Below the pieces are notes generated by a model. It had not been told where the DNA came from. It made no database searches and saw only the letters and a list, made by a program, of their open reading frames with translations. 64,000 bases of DNA from Chitinophaga filiformis (GTDB taxonomy: Bacteria > Bacteroidota > Bacteroidia > Chitinophagales > Chitinophagaceae): assembly GCF_023100805.1 (NCBI RefSeq), contig NZ_CP095855.1, positions 4,753,001 to 4,817,000 on the forward strand. The letters are read 5' to 3'. The position numbers and the translations under genes were made by a program. This document shows positions 45,270 to 53,981 of this stretch, piece after piece. Numbering within the stretch: position 1 is the stretch's first letter; the number at the start of each line of letters is the position of its first letter.

Positions 45270-45601
45270 ATGGCTATTATTTTATCAGGAAGTACTCTGG
45301 TGGCGTATGTCTTCAGGAAGTACTCAGTAAAACTGGCGTTGCACAATGTTTTGCAGTGGCAGTTTACGATGTTATGTTGTGTTAAAACTACTCGGCCTTT
45401 TTGTCCTCTTTATTTGAGTTGTGTTTACTTAACGAAAATCAAGGTACTAGGTTACTCTAAGGAACTAAGATTTTCATATTGGGCACAATATAGTAGTTAA
45501 ATGAAAACAATAAAATTTTTATTTAAATGAATATTTACCTATTTTTTATTAATTATTATCACTACTCTTGCCGCGAAGTTGTTCCGTAAATTTTACAGTC
45601 T
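45270..45601. promoter_or_regulatory. Divergent intergenic region between the eCIS operon and the GH18-like gene
   Basis: 332 bp, strongly AT-rich toward the GH18-like gene (45480-45565). It should hold the promoter of the eCIS operon (-) and of the downstream gene (+). No operator or box was assigned with confidence, and no gene was seen. Confidence 0.45.
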
Positions 45602-47710
45602 ATGTATTCCCTGATCAGAACCGTTTCGGGTTTCTTTCTTATCCTTATTATCTTTTTGTCTCTTAAAAATAATGTCCACGCAAATAACGTATGCCCTTCC
45701 CCGTACGATACCGGCAGCGGCATAAAAACCATTAACTTACCCACTTTTCAGAAAGACACCACCGGGAAAGTGAAACTGCTGCAAAAGATCATTGCTGCTC
45801 TCAGGTTTACAAAAAATGCAAGGGCCAGGGAACAACAACGTGTGATCACCATCATCAGGACGGTCATGGCCGACTCTATGGTGGCTACTGCGGCAGACAT
45901 CAAAAAACTGAATGCAGAGTTATCATTACAGCAGAATCAGCACTTCGACTCATTGCGTGCACTTATTAATAATATTATTGCCAGCCAGGAGAAAGATACC
46001 GTACTGGCACCCGATGAAACACCGGCGGAGCCACCTGCACCGATCCCTGAAACAGATGTTGCCTCTCTCATCAGCAAGATCATTCCCATCTTGCAGCAAA
46101 AGGAAAAAGAGGAAAGGAACAGCGAAGCACAGCAAAAGCAGTTGGTGGCAGTACGTGCATTGTACGGACGTCCGCACGACAAAGTAGATACCTTACGGCT
46201 GAGCGATACATTAGGCGTAACTTATACTATTACCCTCGGACATAAGGCACATGTAATAGGTGTTCACCCCTATTGGATGAACGACAAATATCTACAGTAC
46301 AATTTCACCGCCCTGAGCACGGTCAGCTTCTATGGCTATACTACTGAAAAAGATATTAAGGCAAAAAACATTCCTCCCGCTCCGCTGAACATCTTCAACC
46401 TGGCAGCAGCGGCAGGTAAAAGCCGGATGTTCACCTATTATGAAACTGATCCTGCACATATTGAGGCGCTCCTGAAAGATGAAGACGCCCAGTTCCGCTG
46501 TATCGATTCGCTGTTACCTTTATTACAACAGTACCAGGCAGATGGTATAAATATCTGGTTCAGTCAACTAAGTGCAAAGCAACGGGATGCCTTCTCCCGC
46601 TTTGTAACTTTGCTCTCCAATTATTTTGAACATAACGGTCAGCAGCAATATACCATCACGGTCACCCTGCCTGCTTACGACGATCAATCTGCCTATGACC
46701 TGAGAGCACTCGACCCGCTGACCGACCACTTCCTGATCGACTTCACAAAAGCAAGCGGTACCCGTGCCGGTGCTTTGTCGCCCATGAAAGGAGATGCACG
46801 CCGCGCCATTGAACCAGTTATGTCCCGGTTCCTGAACCTGCAGATCGCTCCATCGAAGTTCATACTACTCCTGTCCTATTATGGTACCCAGTGGAAAAAA
46901 AGCCCTACCGGCGGGAAAGACGTTTTCACCCGGTATGTGCCTTTCAGTGAGATCAGGAACAAGTATCCCGGCGACAGCTCAGTTATCTATGATGAAGATG
47001 CCGTAGCTGCCTACATAGAAGAGAAAGATGCTAATGGCGATGTGACTTCAGAAATATGGTTTGATAACGAGAACACCCTGGATGTTAAATATGACTACAT
47101 ATTGAACAACGGACTGGGAGGCGTAGCCATCTGGCCGCTGGGAGCAGACGATGGTTATGGAGAACTCTGGGACGAGCTGGCATATAAATTCATCAGCATA
47201 GATACCACCTTCACTGATACCATAAAGCTGGGGCCACCAACCATAGTAACCTCGTCATGGTGGACGAGGGTTGTTAACAAGGTCAGTCATGAAATGCTGA
47301 CGCTGAAACTGCTCTTCACAGATCCCTGCCAGCTGGAGGCTGAGAAAGACAGGGACGATAGTTTCTTCGCTTATGTCACCCTCTTCTTCTTCATCATTGC
47401 CTTGCTGATCGGCTTCTTCTATGCCTACAATGTACGTATGACCGGCATGGATTGGCCCTGGCGGAAACTGGTGTTGCGCATCCTGATAGCATGGGTGCTG
47501 ATCACCGCCTTCTTTGGCATCGTTACCCTCTTCCTGAACCGGGATGTCCCTTTTGGCATCACCCATGCGGATGTCACTAATGCCAAATCAAAATGTGTAA
47601 CCATTCCCATGCTGGATCTCCTGCTGATCTTCACCGTAGGGTTGCTGCTGGGTATGCTGATTATGCGTATCCTGATAAGGCCATTGCTGTCGAAGAATGA
47701 TAAGCCTTAA
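45602..47710 (+). CDS. Membrane protein with a degenerate GH18-like domain, adjacent to the eCIS locus
   Basis: 702 residues. A signal peptide (SGFFLILIIFLSLKNNVHA) is followed by a helical region (about 55-190) and then a TIM-barrel-like domain ('KAHVIGVHPYWMNDKYLQYNFTALSTVSFYGY', 'VAIWPLGADDGYGELWDELA') of the GH18/YaaH type. GH18 chitinases have DGxDxDxE; the equivalent here is 'ADGINIWFSQLS', lacking both the second/third Asp and the catalytic Glu, so glycosidase activity is unlikely. Three C-terminal hydrophobic segments (about 597-617, 636-656, 674-697) anchor it in the inner membrane with the barrel in the periplasm. It may bind glycan rather than cleave it. A link to the divergent eCIS operon (for example envelope docking or release) is conjecture from position. 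Confidence 0.8.
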   Translation: MYSLIRTVSGFFLILIIFLSLKNNVHANNVCPSPYDTGSGIKTINLPTFQKDTTGKVKLLQKIIAALRFTKNARAREQQRVITIIRTVMADSMVATAADIKKLNAELSLQQNQHFDSLRALINNIIASQEKDTVLAPDETPAEPPAPIPETDVASLISKIIPILQQKEKEERNSEAQQKQLVAVRALYGRPHDKVDTLRLSDTLGVTYTITLGHKAHVIGVHPYWMNDKYLQYNFTALSTVSFYGYTTEKDIKAKNIPPAPLNIFNLAAAAGKSRMFTYYETDPAHIEALLKDEDAQFRCIDSLLPLLQQYQADGINIWFSQLSAKQRDAFSRFVTLLSNYFEHNGQQQYTITVTLPAYDDQSAYDLRALDPLTDHFLIDFTKASGTRAGALSPMKGDARRAIEPVMSRFLNLQIAPSKFILLLSYYGTQWKKSPTGGKDVFTRYVPFSEIRNKYPGDSSVIYDEDAVAAYIEEKDANGDVTSEIWFDNENTLDVKYDYILNNGLGGVAIWPLGADDGYGELWDELAYKFISIDTTFTDTIKLGPPTIVTSSWWTRVVNKVSHEMLTLKLLFTDPCQLEAEKDRDDSFFAYVTLFFFIIALLIGFFYAYNVRMTGMDWPWRKLVLRILIAWVLITAFFGIVTLFLNRDVPFGITHADVTNAKSKCVTIPMLDLLLIFTVGLLLGMLIMRILIRPLLSKNDKP

Positions 47711-47725
47711 GAGTAATTGCGTGTC

Positions 47726-48160
47726 TATTGAACCTGTCGAGGATCATAAGCCTTACAGGCAATTTGACTATGCCGTGCTGCGGTTTCAGGTGGGACCCCG
47801 GGCTGTATCCCTTTTCGAGGTCCTTGCTATTTTGCTTTATATGTCGTATTTGGCAGTTGAATATCTATTGAACCGTCCGGAATTACAAGCCTTCATGGCA
47901 ATTTGACCATGCTGTGCTGCGGTTTCAGGTGGGACCCCGGGCTGTATCCCTTTTCGAGGTCTTTGCTATTTTGCCTTGTATGTCGTATTTGGCAGTTGAA
48001 TATCTATTGAACCGTCCGGAATTACAAGCCTTCATGGCAATTTGACTATGCTGTGCTGCGGTTTCAGGTGGGACCCCGGGCTGTATCCCTTTTCGAGGTC
48101 CTTGCTATTTTGCTTTATATGTCGTATTTGGCAGTTGAATATCTATTGAACCCCTGGTTG
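47726..48160. repeat. Three 139-140-bp tandem repeats, non-coding
   Basis: Units start at 47726, 47866 and 48005 (TATTGAACC), with a fourth start at 48144. Each holds the core GGTTTCAGGTGGGACCCCGG followed by GCTGTATCCCTTTTCGAGG. The last two full copies are almost identical. Open frames here are shared between repeats but resemble no protein. Confidence 0.9.
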
Positions 48161-48760
48161 GTCGTATCAACACTCTCAAAGGGATAAGGCCCTTGGGTCT
48201 CCACCTGAAACCTCCTCAGCAAGAGCCGTCAACCTGAGCTATTGACTGTTTGATGTCTATTGCTCTTGTCGGGAGCACCGGCACTCCCAAAGAGCTAAGT
48301 GATTCAGCCTCGACTTCAACTACCCGGACTTCAACTACCCCGACTTCAACTATCCCGGCAAAGGCCGTCTATCCAGTGATATTGGCTTTTGGGTATTTAT
48401 TGAAGCCCTGCGAGAAGTCTCAGTACTTTCAATGGAATAAGTGCTTTCGGCCCCACGTCAAACCACCTCAGCGAGAGCTGTCAATCAAGCAATGTCGACT
48501 ATCGGGTTATCGGGTATCTATTGCCCTCGTGTCAAAAGGCTTGGCATCCCCAAAGAGATAAATGCTTCTGCCTCGATTTCAAACGCCTCAACAAGGGCCT
48601 TCCTTCCAGTGATATCTGCCGTTGGACATCTAGTGAAGCCCTTATCAAGCGTCTCAGTGCTCTCAAGGGAATGTTTCAGGCTCCGCGTTAAATCTCCCCG
48701 GAAAGAATCGTCTATCTGGTGATATTGGCTGTTTAATATTTCTTACCCTTTGTCAAACGT
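48161..48760. repeat. Decayed tandem repeats, related in inverse orientation to the right-hand array
   Basis: About five degenerate units roughly 105-140 bases apart (near 48168, 48278, 48418, 48541, 48650) share variants of CACTCTCAAAGGGATAAGGC...CTCAGCAAGAGC...ATTGGCTGTTT. The first one, 48165-48215, is the reverse complement of the core seen at 48921 and 49185. A short 15-base triplication (ACTTCAACTACCCGG) lies at about 48313-48357. No gene is seen. Confidence 0.7.
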
Positions 48761-49430
48761 GTTCGTACACCCGAAGATACAGCCCCTGGCGTTACCTGAA
48801 ACCGCAACAGACGCAAATCCAAACTTAAATTGTAAGAGACGATATCATTAAACATGTCGGTCCGGTAGCATTCAAATAATTATCAAAGGGGAAATGAGTT
48901 TGTTGGAGGACGCTTACTGAGGGGTTTCAGGTGGAGACCCAAGGGCCTTATCCCTTTGAGAGTGCCAACACGCTTGATGGGAGTTTAATAGGCAACCAAT
49001 AGCCAAACACGATTGATAAAGCCAGATAGTAAGGACCTCGAAAAGGGATACAGCCCGGGGTGCCATCTGAAACCGCGACAAACGCAAAACCAAATAAAAA
49101 GACAAGAGAAAGATATCATTAAGCATGCCAGGCCGGCAACATTCAGATAAAGAGAAATGAAGTTTATTAGAGGACGCTTACTGAGGGGTTTCAGGTGGAG
49201 ACCCAGGGGCCTTATCCCTTTGAGAGTGCCGATACGCTTGATGGGAGTTTAATGGGCAACCAACAGCCAAACACGATTGATAAAGCCAGATAGTAAGGAC
49301 CTCGAAAAGGGATACAGCCCGGGGTCCCACCTGAAACCGCGACAAACGTAAAACCAAATAAAAAGACAAGAGAAAGATATCATTAAGCATGCCAGGCCGG
49401 CAGCATTCAAATATGGGGAAATGAAGTTTA
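48760..49430. repeat. 264-bp tandem repeats (about 2.5 units) with inverted cores
   Basis: The motif GGGGTTTCAGGTGGAGACCC is at 48921 and 49185, exactly 264 bases apart, and the intervening sequences match over their whole length apart from scattered changes. A partial unit precedes them (about 48760-48909). Each unit ends with the reverse complement of the 139-bp repeat core (AAAAGGGATACAGCCCGGGG), so each is flanked by imperfect inverted repeats. Non-coding as far as can be seen. Confidence 0.88.
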
Positions 49431-49465
49431 TTGCAACCGCGACTTACGACGGCAAACAGCAGGTA

Positions 49466-49717
49466 TCAGGGAAACATCTCCTTCGTTTTACTGATAATCT
49501 CCTTGATACGCTTTGTAAAGGTATCACAGCACGGTTTGCTGTATTCATAGAGTACCAGCTCCCCCTCTTCAGACCTGGACTCAATATTCATCTCTACGAT
49601 GTGATGAGGATGATGACTGCAGGTTTCATTGCCAAACTGATTGGTAAGATAAGCCGCAATCCGTTCTGCTTTCGAATTGTTGTACCTGTTAGGCAGATTC
49701 TGAATGTAGTCAGCCAT
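49466..49717 (-). CDS. Small hypothetical protein with a His/Cys cluster
   Basis: 83 residues from the ATG at 49717 (MADYIQNLPNRYNNSKAERIAAYLTNQFG); an upstream ATG at 49765 would add 16 less protein-like residues. It has no signal or membrane segment. 'CSHHPHH' and a later 'CC' pair could bind a metal ion. I do not recognise the family. It lies alone just outside the repeat array. The opposite strand also has an open frame, but its translation looks like a shadow. Coding status is likely, not certain. Confidence 0.55.
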   Translation of the reverse strand: MADYIQNLPNRYNNSKAERIAAYLTNQFGNETCSHHPHHIVEMNIESRSEEGELVLYEYSKPCCDTFTKRIKEIISKTKEMFP

Positions 49718-49940
49718 AGTATTGTCCGGAACGAGCGTCCTTCTTATTGCACGGAACTGGATCATAACAGTGAAATTATTGATGGGGAAACGATGCTACA
49801 AAGGTACGGATAAGCGCAGAATCAAGCCCGGATATTAATTTTTCTCTCATATTTCAGGGAATCTGTCGTCGATATAACCGATTTTTTCCCGGATGCTGAT
49901 ACTTTCCGTAAATTTATGGCTTCATTTAAAAAGCAAGTTC

Positions 49941-50396
49941 ATGAAACATCTTATTTTAATTCTTTTAATGGGAACTGCCCTCGGCTCCTATGCGCAGAAA
50001 ACTGATCAGCCGGTAAGCGTACCAGCCGCAGTTACAAAGAGCTTCCAGCAACAGTATCCCAAGGCTACAGGTGTTAAATGGAAATTAAAGGACAACCAGT
50101 ACAAGGCTGAATTTGAAAAACACGATGTCTGGTATGACGCCACAGGCAAGCTGGCAAAACAAAAGGAAGACATTAAGGACGCGGATCTGCCTGCTACCGT
50201 AAAACAGGCCGTTCAACAGCAGTTCGCCGGTTATAAGATACACGACGCCGACAAACATACTGCCGGAACCACCACCACCTACAAGCTGGAACTGAAGAAG
50301 GATACCGAGAAAAGAGACGTGACCTTCGCTGCAGATGGCAAAGTGTTGAAAAATGAGCTGGATAAAAAGGACGGTAAGAGTAAGAAGAAAGAATAA
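49941..50396 (+). CDS. Exported PepSY-like (DUF2874-type) protein
   Basis: 151 residues from ATG 49941, which starts a clean signal peptide (KHLILILLMGTALGSYAQ). Two PepSY-like repeats follow: 'PAAVTKSFQQQYPKATGVKWKLKDNQYKAEFEKHDVWYDATGKL' and 'LPATVKQAVQQQFAGYKIHDADKH...YKLELKKDTEKRDVTFAADGKVL'. The C-terminal tail is rich in Lys/Asp. The family is periplasmic with no known enzyme activity; binding or inhibition of peptidases has been proposed for PepSY. An upstream in-frame start at 49893 would precede the signal peptide and is rejected. Confidence 0.85.
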   Translation: MKHLILILLMGTALGSYAQKTDQPVSVPAAVTKSFQQQYPKATGVKWKLKDNQYKAEFEKHDVWYDATGKLAKQKEDIKDADLPATVKQAVQQQFAGYKIHDADKHTAGTTTTYKLELKKDTEKRDVTFAADGKVLKNELDKKDGKSKKKE

Positions 50397-50411
50397 CCAT
50401 TCAGCGTATAC

Positions 50412-50457
50412 ATAAAAAGCAGCCGTTCCGGAACACCGGGCGGCTGCTTTTTTTATG
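50412..50457 (+). terminator. Terminator after the PepSY-like gene
   Basis: AAAAAGCAGCCG pairs with CGGCTGCTTTTT around a short loop, followed by more T's, 16 bases after the stop codon. Confidence 0.88.
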
Positions 50458-50477
50458 TATAATACAGATCGCCGGGC

Positions 50478-50509
50478 TCAAAAAGGACAGCCGGGATAAA
50501 CATCCCGGC
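50478..50509 (-). terminator. Terminator of the LytTR/histidine-kinase operon
   Basis: On the minus strand GCCGGGAT-GTTT-ATCCCGGC (50509-50490) has a perfect 8-bp stem and is followed by TGTCCTTTTTG. It lies about 140 bases after the regulator stop. Confidence 0.75.
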
Positions 50510-50649
50510 CGTGATTAAACCTACAACTTTTAACTGTTATTCTAAACTTTACTGTCGCTAAGATCCTTTGTTTTGGTATTGCCTGTTAGCGGGAGCCGGC
50601 CGAAGCGGACAAAATACCGGCTGAAATGCCCATGAACGGCTTTGAGCGC

Positions 50650-51375
50650 CTATTCCTCCGGGTTCAGAGAGCCGCCTGAATATATCTTAAAGAAATCCCG
50701 CTTATACACCTCCCCTATTGGTATTTCCGACTCCCCTACATAGATATTGCGATGGTCGAATGAATCTACATAGTTTGTGTTCACGACGTACGACTTACTC
50801 ACCCGTATAAAAAGATGCTGCGGCATCTTCTGATGGATGGTCTTCAGATTCATGGCCGTGATCAGCTTCTGATTGCCGGTATATATCACTACATAGTCTT
50901 TTAGTCCTTCAATAAACCTGACATCACTGAAGTTGAGCCTGTGAAACCGGCGATCCGACTTAATGATCAGGAAATCACCTGTATTCGACTGCACGATGTT
51001 CTTCTCTGTTTCATCAGAAAGTAACCTTTTATATGCCTCGGCTTTATTGATCGCCTTCTCCAACCGTGCTTTATCAATGGGCTTCAACAGGTAGTCGATA
51101 GCATCCAGCTCGTAACTTTTAAAAGCATATTGCGGGTAAGCCGTGGTGAAAACAGTCAGGAGCTGCTTCGGCAATTGTGCAGCAAATTCCAGTCCTGTCA
51201 CCATCGGCATTTCGATATCCAGGAAAATAAGATCTGCCTCATTTGTTTTCAGGAAGTCCATTGCGGTAAGCGCGTTGGAGAATACGCCTGCAACTTCCAC
51301 CTGGGAAACTTCTCTGATGAGTTCCTGCATTTCCTCTCTTGCCAGTGGTTCATCATCTACAATAACGCATCTCAT
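50650..51375 (-). CDS. LytTR-family response regulator
   Basis: 241 residues: receiver domain with acidic pair D7/D8, phospho-acceptor D53 (IFLDIEMPM), Thr/Lys switch residues (FTTAYP, LLKPID), and a LytTR DNA-binding domain (about 135-235: 'FLIIKSDRRFHRLNFSDVRFIEGLKDYVVIYTG' ... 'FIRVSKSYVVNTNYVD'). It binds direct repeats in promoters. The partner kinase is immediately upstream with an ATGA overlap. The target genes are unknown; the divergent DUF6268-like gene is one candidate. Confidence 0.94.
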   Translation of the reverse strand: MRCVIVDDEPLAREEMQELIREVSQVEVAGVFSNALTAMDFLKTNEADLIFLDIEMPMVTGLEFAAQLPKQLLTVFTTAYPQYAFKSYELDAIDYLLKPIDKARLEKAINKAEAYKRLLSDETEKNIVQSNTGDFLIIKSDRRFHRLNFSDVRFIEGLKDYVVIYTGNQKLITAMNLKTIHQKMPQHLFIRVSKSYVVNTNYVDSFDHRNIYVGESEIPIGEVYKRDFFKIYSGGSLNPEE

Positions 51376-52463
51376 AAAGGTATAGTTAATTTGACAGTAT
51401 GTTCTTTATCCGTAGCCGCAATTTCAAGGTTATAATTATCATGGTACAACAATTCCAGCCTTCTTTTTATGTTAGCCAGTCCCAGCCCGCTATTCCTTCC
51501 GTCAGAAGGCCGGTATCCGGGGTCTTTTGAATTGGTACAGCTGAAGTGAAGCTTATCATCTTTGATCTCGATCCCGACGTTGACGTAAGATTCATGGCCA
51601 CTGATATCTACGCTGTGCTTTACTGCATTTTCCAGGAAGGTGGTAAACAGGTTTGGCGGCAAAGATACCCAGTTGAGTATCCGCGAAGGCGTATCACTGC
51701 AGATGTCAATAGAAAGGTTATCTCTCCTGAGCTTCTCCAGTGCCAGGAAGTTAGACAGGAAATTGATTTCTGAGCGCAGCGACGTCTTTTCCGCATTATT
51801 CTCATACAACTGGTAACGGAGGAACTCAGATAACTTCATGATCACGAGCGTAGCTTTCTCAGGGTCTTTTCGTATCAGGGCTTTGATACCATTCAGCATA
51901 TTGAAGAGAAAATGAGGATTGATCTGGTTCTTCAGTTCGTTCAGTTCCATCGTCAATGTAAGATTGCTCAACTCAGCCATCCGCTCATTGTCTCTCATCC
52001 ATCGCTGAAAGAGCTTTACCATCGTAGTAACAAGTACAACAGCGATCAATATGATCGTTCCTTCATAAATGCCTAATTTGTCATTGCTGTTTTGAATGGT
52101 GTCCAAATGGGACGCGGCATCGAAGTAACGCAATAAGCGGGACATTGCCATCCTGCCAACTATGACCACTGTCAACAGAAGCGCCAGATAAAGTATATAC
52201 CTACCCCGGAAGAAAAACTGCGGCACCAGCACATTCATATTGACATAGCACATAAGTATCAAAAAAACAGACACACATATTAATCTAAAGTACCTGTCTT
52301 CCCCCGACCCCTGAATTTCATTGGTAAAGGAGATCATCGTCAGGATCCCAAACACCACCATTGCGTGCCGCAACAACCTGTACCGGTCATCAATGATCAG
52401 CCGTATGATCGTATCGTCATGCTTATGCTTCATAGTACCTTTTAAAAGTTCAACACAGTTCAA
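51372..52463 (-). CDS. LytS-type membrane sensor histidine kinase (His_kinase family)
   Basis: 363 residues. Four hydrophobic segments (about 34-48, 61-81, 88-106, 134-151) form the membrane part; no extracellular sensor domain is evident. The dimerisation region has H184 in 'NPHFLFNMLNGI', and the ATPase domain has 'LFTTFLENAVKHS' and 'GRNSGLGLANIKRRLELLY'. It phosphorylates the downstream LytTR regulator. A start at ATG 52433 (MKHKHDDT) would shorten it by 10 residues and is equally plausible. Confidence 0.92.
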   Translation of the reverse strand: MNCVELLKGTMKHKHDDTIIRLIIDDRYRLLRHAMVVFGILTMISFTNEIQGSGEDRYFRLICVSVFLILMCYVNMNVLVPQFFFRGRYILYLALLLTVVIVGRMAMSRLLRYFDAASHLDTIQNSNDKLGIYEGTIILIAVVLVTTMVKLFQRWMRDNERMAELSNLTLTMELNELKNQINPHFLFNMLNGIKALIRKDPEKATLVIMKLSEFLRYQLYENNAEKTSLRSEINFLSNFLALEKLRRDNLSIDICSDTPSRILNWVSLPPNLFTTFLENAVKHSVDISGHESYVNVGIEIKDDKLHFSCTNSKDPGYRPSDGRNSGLGLANIKRRLELLYHDNYNLEIAATDKEHTVKLTIPL

Positions 52464-52697
52464 ATATAAAGCGATTATATCCGCCGAGGGAGGGAAATTA
52501 TACGAAACAGCTTCCCTGGTCTACCAAATTTTACCGCCGGAAGATTTAGTATAAAATGTAATCCGTTTTGTATAAAAACGAAAGAGCGGTTTTGCATTAT
52601 CCCTTCCTTTGTACTGCAATATTCAATAGCTACGCTACGCCGGCTATTGATTGCAGCCAACTTCTCCTCATCTATAAACCGGACTTAAATATCGCAT

Positions 52698-53726
52698 ATG
52701 GACATTAAACAGAAATTAGTAACATCAGTATCAGGTATACTGATCTTGTCGGTAGAATGTTTTTCGCAGAACAGAGACAATATGCAAACGGGAAGACAGG
52801 ATAGCCTCAATATGTCTAAGCGGGTGGAAACTTATGCCGCCGACAAGTTTGCCGTTACCCGCCCTCTGAATGTGGAGTTTATTTACACAACACCGTACAA
52901 ATTCACTTCAGAACAACTGGGAAAAGCCTTGCCGGAAAGCAAAGTGACGGGGTTCACACAGTTGAAACTGAGTGCCAACTACAACTTTATAAAAATGAAG
53001 TCCTGGATGCTGGGTGCCTCTGCGGGTTACAGGCGAACAGCCATTGAAGCAGATATCACTCCACTTGCAGGAAGTATTAAAAACCTTAACGATGAGTTCC
53101 ATTATATTTATTCATCTGTCAACTTCACCTATTTCTCAAAGCTATTCAACAAACGGACCATTTATACTTCCAGCCTGGTGGTAGATGGTAGTGAGCGATA
53201 TCTCGAAAGGGTAAAGGGATTACTCACAGCCTCCATGATCCTGAAGGCCGACCAGCGTACTAGGTTGATCGTCGGGATGCTCGTCAATATTGATCCGAGC
53301 GCACAGGCGCCTGTTATGCCGACCATTGCTTATGAGCATAAATTCAGTAATGGCTTCACTGCAGATGTGGCCTTCCCCAGGTACCTGTACCTCAGGAAAC
53401 TGCTACATACGAATGGAAGGTTGTCGTTCGGTACAGAGATCGACAGGACCTCTTTCTACCTGTATAATTCAGACAGTACATCTCAGAACCAGAGATACGA
53501 GTACCGGCAAATGGATCTTAATTCAGGATTCTTGTATGAACATATTCTGACAAAGTATCTTTTGCTAACCGTAAAAACGGGTATGAAAATGACGCCTTCG
53601 GGGAGGGTTTTCAGGAAGGAAGATTCATTTGGCGATTTTGTATATAAGAACACTCCCGACCCCGCTTTCTATTTTAATATAGGCATATCGTTCAATCCAT
53701 TCACATTGCTGGGAGCGAAACAATAA
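52698..53726 (+). CDS. DUF6268-like outer-membrane beta-barrel protein
   Basis: 342 residues with a signal peptide (VTSVSGILILSVECFSQ). The remainder is a series of amphipathic strands ('GFTQLKLSANYNFIKMKSWMLGASAGYRR', 'FHYIYSSVNFTYFSKLFNKRTIYTSSLVVDG', 'RLIVGMLVNIDPSAQAPVMPTIAYEHKFS') ending 'AFYFNIGISFNPF'. This matches the Bacteroidota DUF6268 group of putative outer-membrane barrels. It is divergent from the kinase/LytTR operon (235-base gap), so it may be that system's target. Function unknown. Confidence 0.78.
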   Translation: MDIKQKLVTSVSGILILSVECFSQNRDNMQTGRQDSLNMSKRVETYAADKFAVTRPLNVEFIYTTPYKFTSEQLGKALPESKVTGFTQLKLSANYNFIKMKSWMLGASAGYRRTAIEADITPLAGSIKNLNDEFHYIYSSVNFTYFSKLFNKRTIYTSSLVVDGSERYLERVKGLLTASMILKADQRTRLIVGMLVNIDPSAQAPVMPTIAYEHKFSNGFTADVAFPRYLYLRKLLHTNGRLSFGTEIDRTSFYLYNSDSTSQNQRYEYRQMDLNSGFLYEHILTKYLLLTVKTGMKMTPSGRVFRKEDSFGDFVYKNTPDPAFYFNIGISFNPFTLLGAKQ

Positions 53727-53744
53727 GATATCATCAATCCTGTT

Positions 53745-53981
53745 ATGCTCATGGTAAAAGTTTTTAAGACAGACGTGCTATATGCAGATGAAGTGAGGCG
53801 TATTATCACCGATATGCTGCGAAGAGACCCGGCGCTGAAGGTAACCTTCGACCTGGAAGATGAAGATAAGATCATGCGGATAGAAGGAGATTGCTTTAAG
53901 GCAGAAGATGTATTTCTCTGCCTTAAAGCACAGGGGCATTCCTGTATCGAATTACCTATTGACCTGCACCTAATTGGATAG
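53745..53981 (+). CDS. Small alpha/beta protein (78 aa), HMA-like fold without CXXC
   Basis: 78 residues (or 76 from ATG 53751): 'MVKVFKTDVLYADEVRRIITDMLRRDPALKVTFDLEDEDKIMRIEG...VFLCLKAQGHSCIELP'. The order beta-alpha-beta-beta-alpha-beta resembles a ferredoxin-like/heavy-metal-associated domain, but the metal-binding CXXC is missing. Similar small proteins occur near regulators in Bacteroidota; no role is known to me. It lies 18 bases after the DUF6268-like gene and probably shares its transcript. Its 3' end overlaps the convergent GH43 gene by 26 bases. Confidence 0.72.
   Translation: MLMVKVFKTDVLYADEVRRIITDMLRRDPALKVTFDLEDEDKIMRIEGDCFKAEDVFLCLKAQGHSCIELPIDLHLIG

Noticed and set aside
47250..47710. 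Reading the 702-residue GH18-like protein as an active chitinase
   Set aside because: The catalytic Glu and the preceding Asp residues of DGxDxDxE are absent.
48250..48722. Open frames inside the decayed repeats, and matching 70-residue frames at 48914-49390
   Set aside because: They follow the repeat units, have no start context or recognisable family, and differ only where the repeats differ.
47726..49430. CRISPR-like array
   Set aside because: Periods are 139 and 264 bases with the whole unit conserved; there are no short repeats alternating with unique spacers and no cas genes.
49421..49813. 130-residue plus-strand frame opposite the small His/Cys protein
   Set aside because: The minus-strand product has a more natural protein composition; the plus frame looks like its antisense shadow and runs out of the repeat array.
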